A stretch of 64,000 bases of DNA from Homarus americanus (taxonomy: Eukaryota > Arthropoda > Malacostraca > Decapoda > Nephropidae): contig NW_024732238.1 of assembly GCF_018991925.1 (NCBI RefSeq), positions 8,760,642 to 8,824,641 of the forward strand, in the 5' to 3' direction. Shown piece by piece: positions 35,283 to 45,732 of the stretch. How positions within the stretch are numbered: position 1 is the stretch's first letter; the number at the start of each line of letters is the position of its first letter. The notes beneath the pieces are model-generated. The model was not told the DNA's origin. It did no database searches and saw only the letters and a list, made by a program, of their open reading frames with translations. The translations under genes and the position numbers were made by a program.

Positions 35283-36485
35283 TCATAAGAACATAAGAAT
35301 GCAGGAAACTGCAGCGGGCCTATTGGCCCATACTGGGCAATCCCATTTACACCCAACCCCTATTGCTCATATATCCTATGTATTCGAGTTAATGATGATG
35401 TTTGGTAACTTGTTCCATTCGTCCACTACTCTATTTCCAACCAATGTTTACCTATTTCACGCCTAAATCTAAATTTGTCTAATTTAAAAATAATTGTTAC
35501 GAGTTCGCTCCTGGTTGTATAGTTTGAGTACCTTTGTAATGCCCCCTTTGTTCAGCCCTGACTTCCATTTATACACCTCTATCATATCGCCCCTCACTCT
35601 ACGTCTCTCAAGGGAGTGCAAATTAAGATGCTTAAACCTGTCTCTATACTCAAGGTTCCTAATGCCTGGGATTAGTCTTGTCATTCTCTTCTGAATTCTT
35701 TCCGAGGATTCTATATCCATTCTGTAATAAGGTGACCAGAATTGACCTGCGTAATCCAAGTGAGGTCTCACAAGCGCAAGATATACAGTTTTAGGATGAC
35801 CTCGCTAGTCTTGTAACTAACACTCCTAGGTATGAACCCAAGTACTTTATTAGCCTTGTTTCGAGCAAATACACATCGTTTACTTGGCTTAAGATTCCTA
35901 CTTATCATTACTCCTAAATCCTTCTCACATTCGGATTTCCCAGTAACATCCTTGTTCAACTGGTATCTGGTTTCCCTGTTTACTTCTCCTATACTGAGTA
36001 CATTACATTTGTCTACATTGAATTTAATCTGCCATTTATCAGACCATTCGAAAAATTTGTTTAGATCTTCCTGTAGTTTAGCGGAGTCCTCGTCAGATTT
36101 AATTACACGTCCTATTTTAGTGCCATCAGCAAATTTACTTAAATTGCTATCTACGCCGATATCTATGTCGTTTATGCATATAATAAATAATAATTGTCTA
36201 ACTACTGAGCCTTGGAGAACTCCATCAGTGACGTTGCTCAAATCGGATTTAGTGCCGTTAATGCTCTCTCGCTGTTTCCTGTCCGGTAACCACGCCCTAA
36301 TTCATTTTAGAATATCTCCTTTAATGCCATGATACCTCCACTTTTCTAATTAGTCTTTCGTGGGGGACTCTGTCGAGGCTTTACTAAAGTCGAGATATAC
36401 CACATCATAATTGTACCCCTCGTCCACTGATCCGAAAACAGGTGAAAAGAATGTTAATAGATTAGTTAGACATCCAAGCAGAACC
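35283..36485 (-). mobile_element. LINE family B (CR1 group), copy B1, decayed
   Basis: On the minus strand it matches copy B2 from about the GRSCLTNLLTFF region to the 3' end. It carries multiple lesions: VPQGSVLGP has become VLQGSVVRQ, the catalytic FADD is FADG (near 36130), a frameshift lies near 35770, and the frame is broken upstream of 36241. The 3' hairpin GGGCC-AATA-GGCCC (35316-35329) and the ATTCTTATGTTCTTATG tail are present. The 5' end breaks at a (CA)n run. Confidence 0.87.
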
Positions 36486-36614
36486 GTCTTGACACGCACA
36501 CACACACACACACAGGTAGTAGGCAGCTACCAAACAGGGAGGTACTACCGCCTAGGAAGATATTGGAACCATAAGGTGTTGTCTAATGGTCGACTCTGCT
36601 GCCATATGGCATCA
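36486..36614. other. Short (CA)n and anonymous spacer
   Basis: (CA)n at about 36498-36515, then about 100 bp without recognisable features. Confidence 0.6.
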
Positions 36615-36837
<223 letters not shown>

Positions 36838-36854
36838 TCTCACATTATTTTTCA

Positions 36855-37369
36855 GCCTTCTTCTGTCCAACTATTAGATAGGGTGGAATCAAAGGCATTT
36901 CGTCTTATTAACTCTCCTCCTTTAGCCGACAATATCTCTTCCCTTTCTCCTCGCCGCAATGTTGCTTCACTCTCTCTCTTTTACAGGTACTTTAACGGGC
37001 AATGTTCAGTGGATTTGGCATCCTGTGTACCGCCGGCAAGGCCGTGGGTTCGTAACACACGTCTTGCCCGCGGTGCCCACCATTTCTCTGTGGATGTCAG
37101 TCACACGAGAATAACCCGTTATAGTACCTCCTTCTTTCCTCACACAGCCAAACTGTGGAATGCTCTGCCTTCTTCTGTGTTTCCATGCTCTTACAATCTG
37201 TCTCACTTTAAAAAGCTGGTTTTCCGGCATCTTCGTGATGTAGATTAATACAGTATAACCTTTTTTTCTATATTTACAATTTCTTTACGTTCTTTTTTTT
37301 TCGCTTCCCAGGCTCCGTTGTGGGTCGTTTGACCTGTGCCCGAATGAGCTAATTCCCGTAAAAAAAAAA
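36855..37369 (+). mobile_element. LINE family F, C-terminal fragment with poly(A) tail
   Basis: An open frame of 121 codons from ATG 36883 to 37248 (the frame is open from about 36855) encodes a LINE ORF2 C-terminus: RVESKAFRLIN, RRNVASLSLFYRYFNGQCS, RNTRLARGAHHF, FFPHTAKLWNALPSSVFP and NLSHFKKLVFRHLR. A short 3'UTR and poly(A) (37359-37369) follow. The wording (SLFYRYF, FFPRTAxLWNxLPxxVFP) is typical of many invertebrate non-LTR elements. No RT or endonuclease domain remains. A closely similar 3' end lies at 83-272. Confidence 0.85.
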
Positions 37370-37370
37370 A

Positions 37371-38850
37371 GTAAGAAAATAAGGAGTCTGCAATAGGCCG
37401 GTTGGCCTGTGCAGTTGCATGGCAGCTCCTGTCGAGAGTTACTACCACTCTCTATCATCCATGAATCTATCTAGCCTCCTTTTAAAACTTTCAAGCATTC
37501 CAGCACTTACTACAAAGTTGCTAAGCTTGTTCCACTCGTCCACCACCCTATTTGTGAACCAGTTCCTTCCTATCTCCCTCCTAAACACAAAACTTATCCA
37601 ACTTAAATCCGTTGCTACGAGTCCTATCCTGCTCGGATATAAGAACTTTTCCATATCGCCTTTATTGATTCCTTTCACCCACTTAAGTACTTCTATCATA
37701 TCTCCCAGCACTCTGCGTCTTTCTAGGGAAGGCAAGTTTAGTTTCTTTAACCTATCTTGATATGGAAGGTTTCTAAGTCCCGGAATCATTTTCGTCATTC
37801 TTCGCTGCACTGACTCCAGTGAATTGATATCCATTCTATAATAGGGGCACCAGAACTGAACCGCATAATCGAGGTGCGGCCTGACGAGCGCAAGATATAG
37901 TTGCAATAAGACCTCTGCACTCTTATTACTTACACTTCTAGATATAAAACGTAATACTCTGTTTGCCATATTTCGAACATTAACGCACTGTTTTCTAGGC
38001 CGTAGGTCCGGGCTTACAAGTACCCCTAAGTCTCTTTCACAAGTCGACTTCTCTAGGTTGATACTGTTAAGGCTGTATACATTGACAGTATTTGTTCTTC
38101 CAATATTAAATACGCTGCACTTGTTGGTGTTGAATTTCATTTGCCATTTTTCTGACCACTCCTGCAGTTAATTAGACAAATTTAGATTTCGGCGTGAAAT
38201 AGGTAAACACTGGTTTGGAAACAGAGTAGTGGATGAATGGAACAAGTTACCAAATACCATCATTAACTCGAATACGCTGAATAGCTTCAAACATAGGTTG
38301 GATGCTTGTATGAGCAATAGGGGTTGGGTGTAAACGGGACTGCCCAGTATGGGCCAATAGGCCCGCTGCAGTTTCCTCCATTCTTATGTTCTTATGTTAT
38401 GTTCTGTAGTGCATTTGCACCCTGCCCTGAATTAATCTGCCGCTCTATTTTGGTGCCATCCGCAAACTTGTTTATGTCACTGCTGATCCCAGTATCTAGA
38501 TCGTTTATGTAGATTATGAACAAGAGTGGACCTAGTACTGACCCCTGGGGAACCCCACTGGTTACACAACCCCACTCAGATTTAACACCATCTACGCTGA
38601 CCCTCTGTGTTCTATCGGTGAGCCATGATTTTATCCAATTTAAAACTTTCCCCTCGATACCATGAGCCTTAACTTTTCTCAGAAGCCTCTGATGCGGTAC
38701 TCTGTCAAACGCTTTGCTAAAGTATAAGTAAATAACATCGTAATTTTCGTCATTATCTACTACCTCGAAGACTTTCCTAAAAAACGTCAGCAGATTTGTT
38801 AATCAAGATTTTCCCTTTGTAAACCCATGTTGAGAGTCGTAGATGGGTTA
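37371..38850 (-). mobile_element. LINE family A, copy A3, split by a nested LINE B
   Basis: Two segments, 38850-38406 and 38169-37371 on the minus strand, form one 5'-truncated CR1-group element. The upstream part encodes LLTFFRKVFEVVDNDENYDV, FSKAFDRVPHQRLLRKVKAH, SGVPQGSVLGPLLFIIYIND and a mutated FADGTKI. The downstream part runs as a 232-codon frame from MKFNTNKCSVFNIGRTN through LVRPHLDYAVQFWCPYYRMD to RLDRFMDDREW. It lacks about 12 bp at the nested insertion. The hairpin is at 37395-37408. Its 3' tail abuts the poly(A) of LINE F tail to tail. Confidence 0.87.
38170..38405 (+). mobile_element. LINE family B, copy B3, nested inside A3
   Basis: A 236-bp 3' fragment of family B, starting at LDKFRFRREIGKHWFGNRVV and continuing through WNKLPN and the 3'UTR to ATTCTTATGTTCTTATGTTA. 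It has hairpin GGGCC-AATA-GGCCC at 38351-38364. Compared with copy A1, the target lost TATTTAGATCCT at the junction and shows no target duplication. Confidence 0.88.
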
Positions 38851-39299
38851 GGTGAGGTACAGTGTAAAGATTGACGATCTATCCACAATATACAAAGTTC
38901 AAATTTCAACTCGAAACAAAGAAACAACTATTGGAGAGTGACAATCAGTACTGAGTGGTCTATGGTGACCTGACGCGGACCTGACACACCCAGGGCCCGC
39001 TGTACACCCACCACCAACACTGGATGAGATGCATCTTGAGAGAGATGAGGACTCCCTACTCCACCCAAGTGAGGAATTGTGAATTCCTAACTACAACACA
39101 TGAGGAACAAGAACCATCTCCAACATCCTGTGTGAGCTGAAGGACCTACCCGGACCACATGGTGGATGTGTTAAACATCTGCAGCTGTAGTGAGGGAGCG
39201 GCTTAACACTTAGGTACGACCCGACAACCATCCAAACCATGGGAATGACTTTGTTGGCGCCAATATCAGGTCACAGGACTGTCTACTAGACCATCAAAC
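38851..39299. other. No gene seen
   Basis: Anonymous sequence between LINE copies A3 and B2. Confidence 0.55.
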
Positions 39300-41066
39300 T
39301 AAAACACGAGAAAAGATTGGGCCAATACAGTCAGATACCGGCGAGCTAATTGATAACGACGGAGAAATGAGCAATAATCTGAATAAATATTTTTCAACAG
39401 TTTTCACCACCGAATATTTAAACATGATACCCGAGGCACGGACTCTATACAGAGATAGTGAAGAAAACAAATTAAGCGAGATAGTAGTGACTAGTAACGA
39501 TGTTAATAAGCAAATAGACAAACTGAAGCCTAATAAGTCACCTGGTCCCGATGAGATATTTGCCAGAGTATTAAAGGAATGTAAGGAAGAGCTTAGTATG
39601 CCCTTAGCAAAGTTGTTTAACATGTCCTTAAAAACAGGTGTAGTACCAGAATCCTGGAGGATAGCGAATGTAATACTGATTTTCAAAAAGGGGGATAGAT
39701 CACTATCCTCTAACTACCGTCCAATCAGTCTAACATCAATAGTAGGCAAATTACTGGAAGCAATCATTTCAAACTCTATTCGAAATCACCTGGAGAACCA
39801 CCGATTGATCAATGATTCCCAGCATGGCTTCACAAGCGGACGTTCTTGTCTAACTAATCTATTAACATTCTTTTCATCAGTTTTCGAATTGGTGGACGAG
39901 GGGCACAATTATGATGTGGTATATCTCGACTTCAGCAAAGCCTTCGACAGAGTCCCCCACGAAAGACTAATTAGAAAGGTAGAAGCACATGGCATCAAAG
40001 GTAACATCCTTAAATGGATTAGGGCATGGTTACAGGACAGGAAACAGCGAGTGAGCATTAACGGCATTAAGTCCCATTGGAGCAACGTCACAAGTGGAGT
40101 TCCCCAAGGCTCAGTACTTGGACCATTATTATTTATTTTATACATAAACGACATAGATATCGGCATAGACAGCAACATAAGTAAATTTGCTGATGACACT
40201 AAAATAGGACGTGTTATTAAATCTGACGAGGACTCCGCAAAACTACAGGAAGATCTAAACAAATTTTTCGAATGGTCTGAAAAATGGCAGATGAAATTCA
40301 ACGTGGACAAATGTAAAGTACTCAGTATAGATGTAAACAGAGAAACCAGATACCAGATGAACAACGATGCCATAGAGAAATCCGACTGCGAGAGAGATTT
40401 AGGAGTAATGATAAGTAGGAACCTTAAGCCAAGTAAACAATGTGTTTTTGCTTGTAACAAGGCTAATAAAGTACTTGGGTTCATACAATGGAGTGTTAGT
40501 TACAAGACTAGCGAGGTCATCCTAAAACTGTATCTTGTGCTTGTGAGACCACACCTGGATTACGCAGTTGAGTTCTGGTCACCGTATTACAGAATCGATA
40601 TAGAATCCTTGGAAAGAATCCAGAGGAGAATGACAAGACTAATCCCAGGCATTAGGAACCTTGATTATAGAGACAGGTTAAAGCATCTTAATTTGCACTC
40701 CCTCGAGAGACGTAGAGCGAGGGGCAACTTGATAGAGGTGTATAAATGGAAGTCAGGGCTAAACAAAGGGGACATTACAAAGGTACTCAAACTATCCAAC
40801 CAGGAGCAAACTCGTAACAATGGTTTTAAATTAGACAAATTTAGATTTCGGCGCGAAATAGGTAAACACTGGTTTGGAAACAGAGTAGTGGATGAATGGA
40901 ACAAGTTACCAAACATCATCATTAACTCGAATACGCTGGATAGGTTCAAACATAGGTTGGATGCTTATATGAGCAATAGAGGTTGGGTGTAAACGGGACT
41001 GCCCAGTATAGGCCAATAGGCCCGCTGCAGTTTCCTCCATTCTTATGTTGTTATGTTGTTATGTTC
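39300..41066 (+). mobile_element. LINE family B, copy B2, longest copy with open RT frame
   Basis: A 5'-truncated CR1-group LINE. The reading frame is open upstream of the first ATG to about 39300 (REKIGPIQSDTGELIDNDGE). The AP endonuclease that precedes the RT in full-length members is missing. After the stop at 40992 come the hairpin region (41010-41023, outermost pair lost), ATTCTTATGTTGTTATGTTG and the end of the element. No target duplication is obvious, which is usual for CR1-type insertions. Confidence 0.92.
39367..40992 (+). CDS. Reverse transcriptase of CR1-group LINE (family B), N-terminally truncated
   Basis: The 541-codon open frame is the only long one in the window with real protein motifs. 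It is an RNA-dependent DNA polymerase that would copy LINE RNA at a nicked chromosomal target. In order: KSPGPDEI (58-64 region), NYRPISLTS (116-124), QHGFTSGRS (152-160), LDFSKAFDRVPH (187-198, first catalytic Asp), SGVPQGSVLGPLLFILYIND (243-262) and FADDTKIGR (274-282, catalytic DD at 40192-40197). Then comes the CR1-type C-terminal region: CERDLGVM, LVRPHLDYAVEFWSPYY, RRMTRLIPG, LNLHSLERRR, FKLDKFRFRREIGKHWF and WNKLPN. The ATG at 39367 is only the first Met of a frame open further upstream, so the true start is lost. It lacks the APE endonuclease and any 5' promoter, so autonomous activity is unlikely despite the intact RT. Confidence 0.9.
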   Translation: MSNNLNKYFSTVFTTEYLNMIPEARTLYRDSEENKLSEIVVTSNDVNKQIDKLKPNKSPGPDEIFARVLKECKEELSMPLAKLFNMSLKTGVVPESWRIANVILIFKKGDRSLSSNYRPISLTSIVGKLLEAIISNSIRNHLENHRLINDSQHGFTSGRSCLTNLLTFFSSVFELVDEGHNYDVVYLDFSKAFDRVPHERLIRKVEAHGIKGNILKWIRAWLQDRKQRVSINGIKSHWSNVTSGVPQGSVLGPLLFILYINDIDIGIDSNISKFADDTKIGRVIKSDEDSAKLQEDLNKFFEWSEKWQMKFNVDKCKVLSIDVNRETRYQMNNDAIEKSDCERDLGVMISRNLKPSKQCVFACNKANKVLGFIQWSVSYKTSEVILKLYLVLVRPHLDYAVEFWSPYYRIDIESLERIQRRMTRLIPGIRNLDYRDRLKHLNLHSLERRRARGNLIEVYKWKSGLNKGDITKVLKLSNQEQTRNNGFKLDKFRFRREIGKHWFGNRVVDEWNKLPNIIINSNTLDRFKHRLDAYMSNRGWV

Positions 41067-41130
41067 TTTTTGAAAGTGTTTGTCAACCAAGTGACCCACT
41101 CCCTAGTTTCACCATATGTAACTTATTATC

Positions 41131-41212
41131 TCCGTTTATTGTATATTTTCAACCTTCGGGCTGCCATGTTATCTTAATAAACCGTAAATTATCATTATTA
41201 TTACACACAAAC
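41131..41212 (+). mobile_element. LINE family C 3' tail with compound (ATT)(AC) end
   Basis: GTATATTTTCAACCTTCGGG, CTGCC, then AATAAACCGTAAATTATCAT and ATTATTACACACAAACACAC match the 3' ends at 20793-20870, 54283 and 57450. The hairpin is degraded (AACC-TTCG-GGCT). The upstream extent is unclear. Confidence 0.72.
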
Positions 41213-41474
41213 ACACAAAGTTCGTATCCCTTGGCATGAAATTTTCACAAACATGACTACAGACAAATGATGCAAGTATTCCTATAGACCTCCACTTGGC
41301 TCGGTCGTCGCTATACAGTAGGGTGATGATATATTTCAACTTAAGTGAACTATAAAATAAATTCATAATTTTCATTAATGTGTTTTAAGCTGTGTGAGAC
41401 GAGAGGGCGGTCATCTCCGGGGCTCGTTAACGTAATGGCCCTCCCTCTGGTAAGTGGTCTATAATTACTTCCCA
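41213..41474. other. No gene seen
   Basis: Anonymous. Confidence 0.5.
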
Positions 41475-42238
41475 TTACATGCCCCCACCACCCCCTACCA
41501 GGAGACATGCCCCCACCACCCCCTACCGGGAGACACTGCCCCCACCACCCCCTACCAGGAGACATGCCCCCACCACCCCTACCGAGAGACACTGCCCCAA
41601 CCACCCCCCTACTGGGAGACATGCCCCCCACCCCTACCAAGAGACATGCCTCCACCACCCCCTACCAAAGACACCTCCACCCCTACCAAGAGACATGCCC
41701 CCACCACCCCTACCAGAGACATGCCCCCTGCCCCCCTACCGGGAGACATGCCCCCCTCCACCCCTACCAAAGACATGCCCCACCACCCCCTACCGGAAGA
41801 CATGCCCCACCACCCCTACCAAGAGACATGCTACCAAGACCACCCCCTACCAGGAGACATGCCCCACCACCCCCCTACCGGAAGACATGCCCCCACCCCC
41901 TACCGGGAGACATGCCCCACCACCCCCTACCAAGAGACATGCCCCCACCCCCTACCAGGAGACATGCCCCCACCACCCCTACCAGGAGACATGCCCCACC
42001 ACTCCCCTACCGGGGACATGCCCCACAACCTACCGGGAGACATGCCCCCACCATCTACCTGCTGGGAGACATGCCCCCCACCACCCCTAGGAGACATGCC
42101 CCCACCACCCCCTACCGGGAGCATGCCCCACCATCCCCTACCGGGAGACATGCCCCCACCACCCCTACCGGGAGACATGCCCCCACCATCCCATCCCACA
42201 TCCCCACCCATGCCCCCACCCCTACCCGGTGACATATT
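41475..42238. repeat. 28-bp C-rich minisatellite
   Basis: The unit is about ATGCCCCCACCACCCCCTAC then CAGGAGAC (28 bp, 41479 and 41507), with CGGGAGAC and CAAGAGAC variants. The Pro/His plus frames and Gly-rich minus frames are its translations. The minus strand is G-rich with possible quadruplex runs. Confidence 0.94.
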
Positions 42239-42612
42239 CCTATTGTTATTTCTCAGCCCGAACTCCGTAAAGGAGAACTTATTTGGTTACCATAGTCTCT
42301 ATACAGTTTCGCAGCCATTTTATTTACTATATTTTCTGAGGAAACATAATCGAGGGTACAGTAGTCAGGGTAAAAAGTTCATATAAACACTGACAACTTC
42401 AAGCCCGCACGCCGTCTGTACCCGACCTTCTGGCCCAAAGTGTGCATGTCGGCAAGTAACTTAAAAACATATAACCACTAGACCTGCGATGTTTTAAAGG
42501 TCAAAAGGTCACAACTTTCAAAAAACAGCTTCAACTTTACGTCAGTTGGCACCCCATAAGAGCTGTATAGTTTTTTATCGCAATTCAACCTTGCTACATG
42601 TTGTCTGGCCTA
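42239..42612. other. No gene seen
   Basis: Anonymous. Confidence 0.5.
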
Positions 42613-42885
42613 CACCATGACCAACCACCTGCTGTTGTCAACATGGGGGCCACGAGATGCTGTTGTCAACATGAACTCCACTACCTGCTGTTGTCAATAT
42701 GGGCGCCACGAGGTGCTGTTGTCAAGATGGTGGCCACGAGGTGCTGTTGTCAACATGAACTCCACTAGCTGCTGTTGTCAACATGGGGGCCACGAGGTGC
42801 TGTTGCCAACATGGGGGCCACGGGGAGCTGTTGCCAACATGGGGGCCACGAGGTGCTGTTGTCAACATGGGCGCCTCAGATGATC
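42613..42885. repeat. 28-bp minisatellite
   Basis: The unit is ATGGGGGCCACGAGGTGCTG then TTGTCAAC (28 bp, 42783 and 42811). ATGAACTCCACTA-type copies are interleaved with ATGGGGGCCACGA copies. Confidence 0.92.
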
Positions 42886-42987
42886 TCCGGTGACCGCCAC
42901 ACCAATAAGCTTTCAATAAAGTTTTAACCTGCATCAAGGGAGGCAGGGACAAGGTGACCGGCCTAGTAACAAGGTAAAGTCTCCAGT

Positions 42988-43440
42988 CTCCTACTATAGC
43001 CTCCTACACCACGTCCCCCTAGTGTCTTCCCACTCCACACGTCCCCCCTAGTGTCTTCCCACTCCACACGTCCCCCCTAGTGTCTTCCCACTCCACACGT
43101 CCTCCTAGTGTCTTCCCACTCCACACGTCCTCTTACTGTCTTCCCACTCCACACGTCCCCCTAGTGTCTTCCCACTCCACACGTCCTCACTAGTGTCTTC
43201 CCCACTCCACACGTCCTTACTGTCTTCCCACTCCACACGTCCCCCTAGTGTCTTCCCACTCCACACGTCCTCTTACTGTCTTCCCACTCCACACGTCCCC
43301 CTAGTGTCTTCCAACTCCACACGTCCTCTTACTGTCTTCCCACTCCACACGTCCCCCTAGTGTTTTCCCACTCCATACGTCCTTTTACTGTCTTCCCACT
43401 CCACACGTCCTTTTACTGTCTTCCCACTCCACACGTCCCT
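42988..43440. repeat. About 28-bp CCACACGTCC minisatellite
   Basis: The unit is about TCCACACGTCCCCCTAGTGT then CTTCCCAC. CCCCTAGTG and TCTTACTG versions alternate in the middle. Confidence 0.93.
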
Positions 43441-43784
43441 CATTTCACACGTGCACACAGTTATCAACCATCTCACGCCTTAACATAAAGATACATAAGT
43501 CAACAACAGCGGCATTCGTCCGTTTTCTTCTTGTTTAACATTAATAGTTGACGCGGGGAAGAGAGTTACTAGTGCCGCCGGGCGAGGTGCCAACTTTACT
43601 TTAAGTGGATATCATTTTTTTTTCTTCAGGTGACCAAAACATTTGACCTCTCCTGCTGCCAGTAAGACATAGGGAGGTGAAGAGGTCATCACGGTGAGTA
43701 TAATTATAACCGGTATTTTACAGATCGTATGAACAATGTTATCTCTTTCCAATCTATGTTGCCGACATACATATACAGACCTGA
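43441..43784. other. Anonymous; possible 64-nt exon bracketed by splice-like sites
   Basis: TTTTTTTTTCTTCAG ending at 43629 is a good 3' splice-site context and CACG/GTGAGTAT at 43690-43701 a good 5' splice site. The 64 nt between have stops in all three plus frames, so any exon would be non-coding or contain a terminal codon. Weak evidence only. Confidence 0.25.
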
Positions 43785-44095
43785 CTTAACCTAGCCTAAC
43801 TTAACCTTACCTAGCCTAACCTAACCATAAGTAACTTACCCTTAATATGCCTAATCTAGCCTTACCTAACCTTAATTAGCATAACCTTTCCTAGCCTAAC
43901 CTAAACGAACCTTAAGTACCCTAAAATTACCTAACCTTACCTAACCTAACCTAACCATATAAAACCTAACTTTAATTAGCCTAATATACCCTAACCTAGC
44001 CTAACCTAACCTAACGTTACCTGACCTAACCTAACCAAACCCATCCTATCCTATCATAACTGTACCTAACCTAACCTAACTTCATCCCCCAAAAA
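43785..44095 (-). repeat. CCTAA-type degenerate array (minus-strand TTAGG)
   Basis: AACCTAACC, CTTACCTAACC and similar variants, the reverse-strand counterpart of the arrays at 1905 and 16992, less regular. Confidence 0.85.
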
Positions 44096-44152
44096 GCGTT
44101 AGGGGTTAGTCGTAAGGTAAAATAAGCCTGGGTGGAGATTCTTCAGGTGATT
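44081..44152 (-). repeat. Dispersed repeat D, copy 1
   Basis: The reverse complement reads ATCACCTGAAGAATCTCCAC, then CCAGGCTTATTTTACCTTA, ending TTTTTGGGGGATGAAG before a TTAGG-like array. It aligns along its length with 56184-56265 on the plus strand. No coding potential. Confidence 0.72.
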
Positions 44153-44284
44153 TGTTAGTTGCAAATGACCCCTTGACCGTCCCTCTTACGTCACTTAATC
44201 GACGTGAGAAAAAATAATAACAATAATAAAAAAAAAAAAAGGGAAGTGAGATGATCTGTCCAGCGTCGTCAACTGAGGGAGAGT
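44153..44284. other. Spacer with poly-A run
   Basis: Short anonymous stretch with an A run near 44228-44240. Confidence 0.5.
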
Positions 44285-45534
44285 CAAAGAATAGGAGAGA
44301 GGCGAAGGAAGGAAGGAGGGGAGGAAGGAAGACGAAGGATGGAAGGAAGACGAAGGATGGAAGGGAGGAAGACGGAGGATGGAAGGAAGACGAAGGATGG
44401 AAGGGAGGAAGACGGAGGATGGAAGGAAGACGAAGGATGGAAGGGAGGAAGAAGGATGGAAGGGGAAGGGAGGAAGACGAAGGATGGAAGAGAGGAAGAC
44501 GGAGGATGGAAGGGAGGAAGAAAGACGAAGGAAGGAGGGGGGAAGGAAGACGAAGGATGGAAGGAGGAAGACGAAGGATGGAAGGAGGAAGACGGAGGAT
44601 GGAAGGGAGGAAGACGGAGGATGGAAGGGAGGAAGAAAGACGAAGGAAGGAGGGGAGGAAGGAAGACGAAGGTTGGAAGGGAGAAGACGAAGGATGGAAG
44701 GAAGACGAAGGATGGAAGGGAGGAAGACGGAGGATGAAGGAGGAAGACGAAGGATGAAGGGAGGAAGACGAAGGATGAAGGAAGACGAAGGATGGAAGGA
44801 AGACGAAGGATGGAAGGATGGAAGGAAGACGAAGGATGGAAGGAAGACGAAGGATGGAAGGGAGGAAGACGAAGGATGGAAGGAGGAAGATGAAGGATGG
44901 AAGGGAGGAAGACGAAGGATGGAAGGAAGACGAAGGATGGAAGGGAGGAAGACGAAGGATGGAAGGAAGACGAAGGATGGAAGGAAGACGAAGGATGGAA
45001 GGAAGACGAAGGATGAAGGAAGATTAAAGGATGGAAGGAATAAAGACGAATGATGGAAGGGAGGAAAAGACGAAGGATGGAAGGAGAATGAAGGAGGAAT
45101 ACAGACGAAGGATGGAAGGAAGGAAGACGAAGGAAGGAAGGAAGACGAAGGATGGAAGGAGGAAGACGAAGGATGAAGGAAGACGAAGGAAGGAAGGGAG
45201 GAAGACGAAGGATGAAAGGGAGGAAGACGAAGGATGGAAGAGAGGAAGACGAAGGATGGAAGGAAGACGAAGGATGGAAGGAAGGAAGACGAAGGAAGGA
45301 AGGGAGGAAGACGAAGGATGAAAGGGAGGAAGACGAAGGATGGAAGAGAGGAAGACGAAGGATGGAAGGAAGACGAAGGATGGAAGGAAGGAAGACGAAG
45401 GAAGGAAGGGAGGAAGACGAAGGAAGGAAGGAAGGAGGGAAGACGAAGGATGGAAGGAAGGAAGGGAGGAAGACGAAGGAAGGAAGGAAGGAGGGAAGAC
45501 GAAGGATGGAAGGAAGGAAGGGAGGAAGACGAAG
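44285..45534. repeat. 1.25-kb polypurine minisatellite (GAAGACGAAGGATGGAAG)
   Basis: The unit is 18-22 bp, GACGAAGGATGGAAGGAA with optional GGAG, almost pure purine except the regular C in GACG and T in GATG. The Arg/Lys/Glu plus frames and the 420-codon Leu/Pro/Ser/Phe minus frame are translations of it. Confidence 0.95.
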
Positions 45535-45619
45535 GTTACCGCACACTCCCAGATATACCTCCGTAAAACACTTAACGGCTTATTTTATTTATAAGTTCAT
45601 TGAAAACTGACGTATAATA

Positions 45620-45732
45620 CGGTCTGTCTGTCTGTATCTGTTTGTCTGTCCGTATCTGTGTCTCTCTATCTGTATCTGTCTGTCTGTCTGCATCTGGGTC
45701 TGTCTGTCAGTCTGTGTCTGTCTGTCTGCAAT
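45620..45732. repeat. (TCTG)n microsatellite
   Basis: About 110 bp of imperfect TCTG/TGTC repeats. Confidence 0.92.

Noticed and set aside
39367..40992. Calling the intact RT frame an active autonomous retrotransposon
   Set aside because: The AP endonuclease and 5' region are missing; an open RT alone does not make it autonomous.
44284..45546. 420-codon minus-strand Leu/Pro/Ser frame and the Arg/Lys/Glu plus frames
   Set aside because: Direct translations of the polypurine minisatellite.
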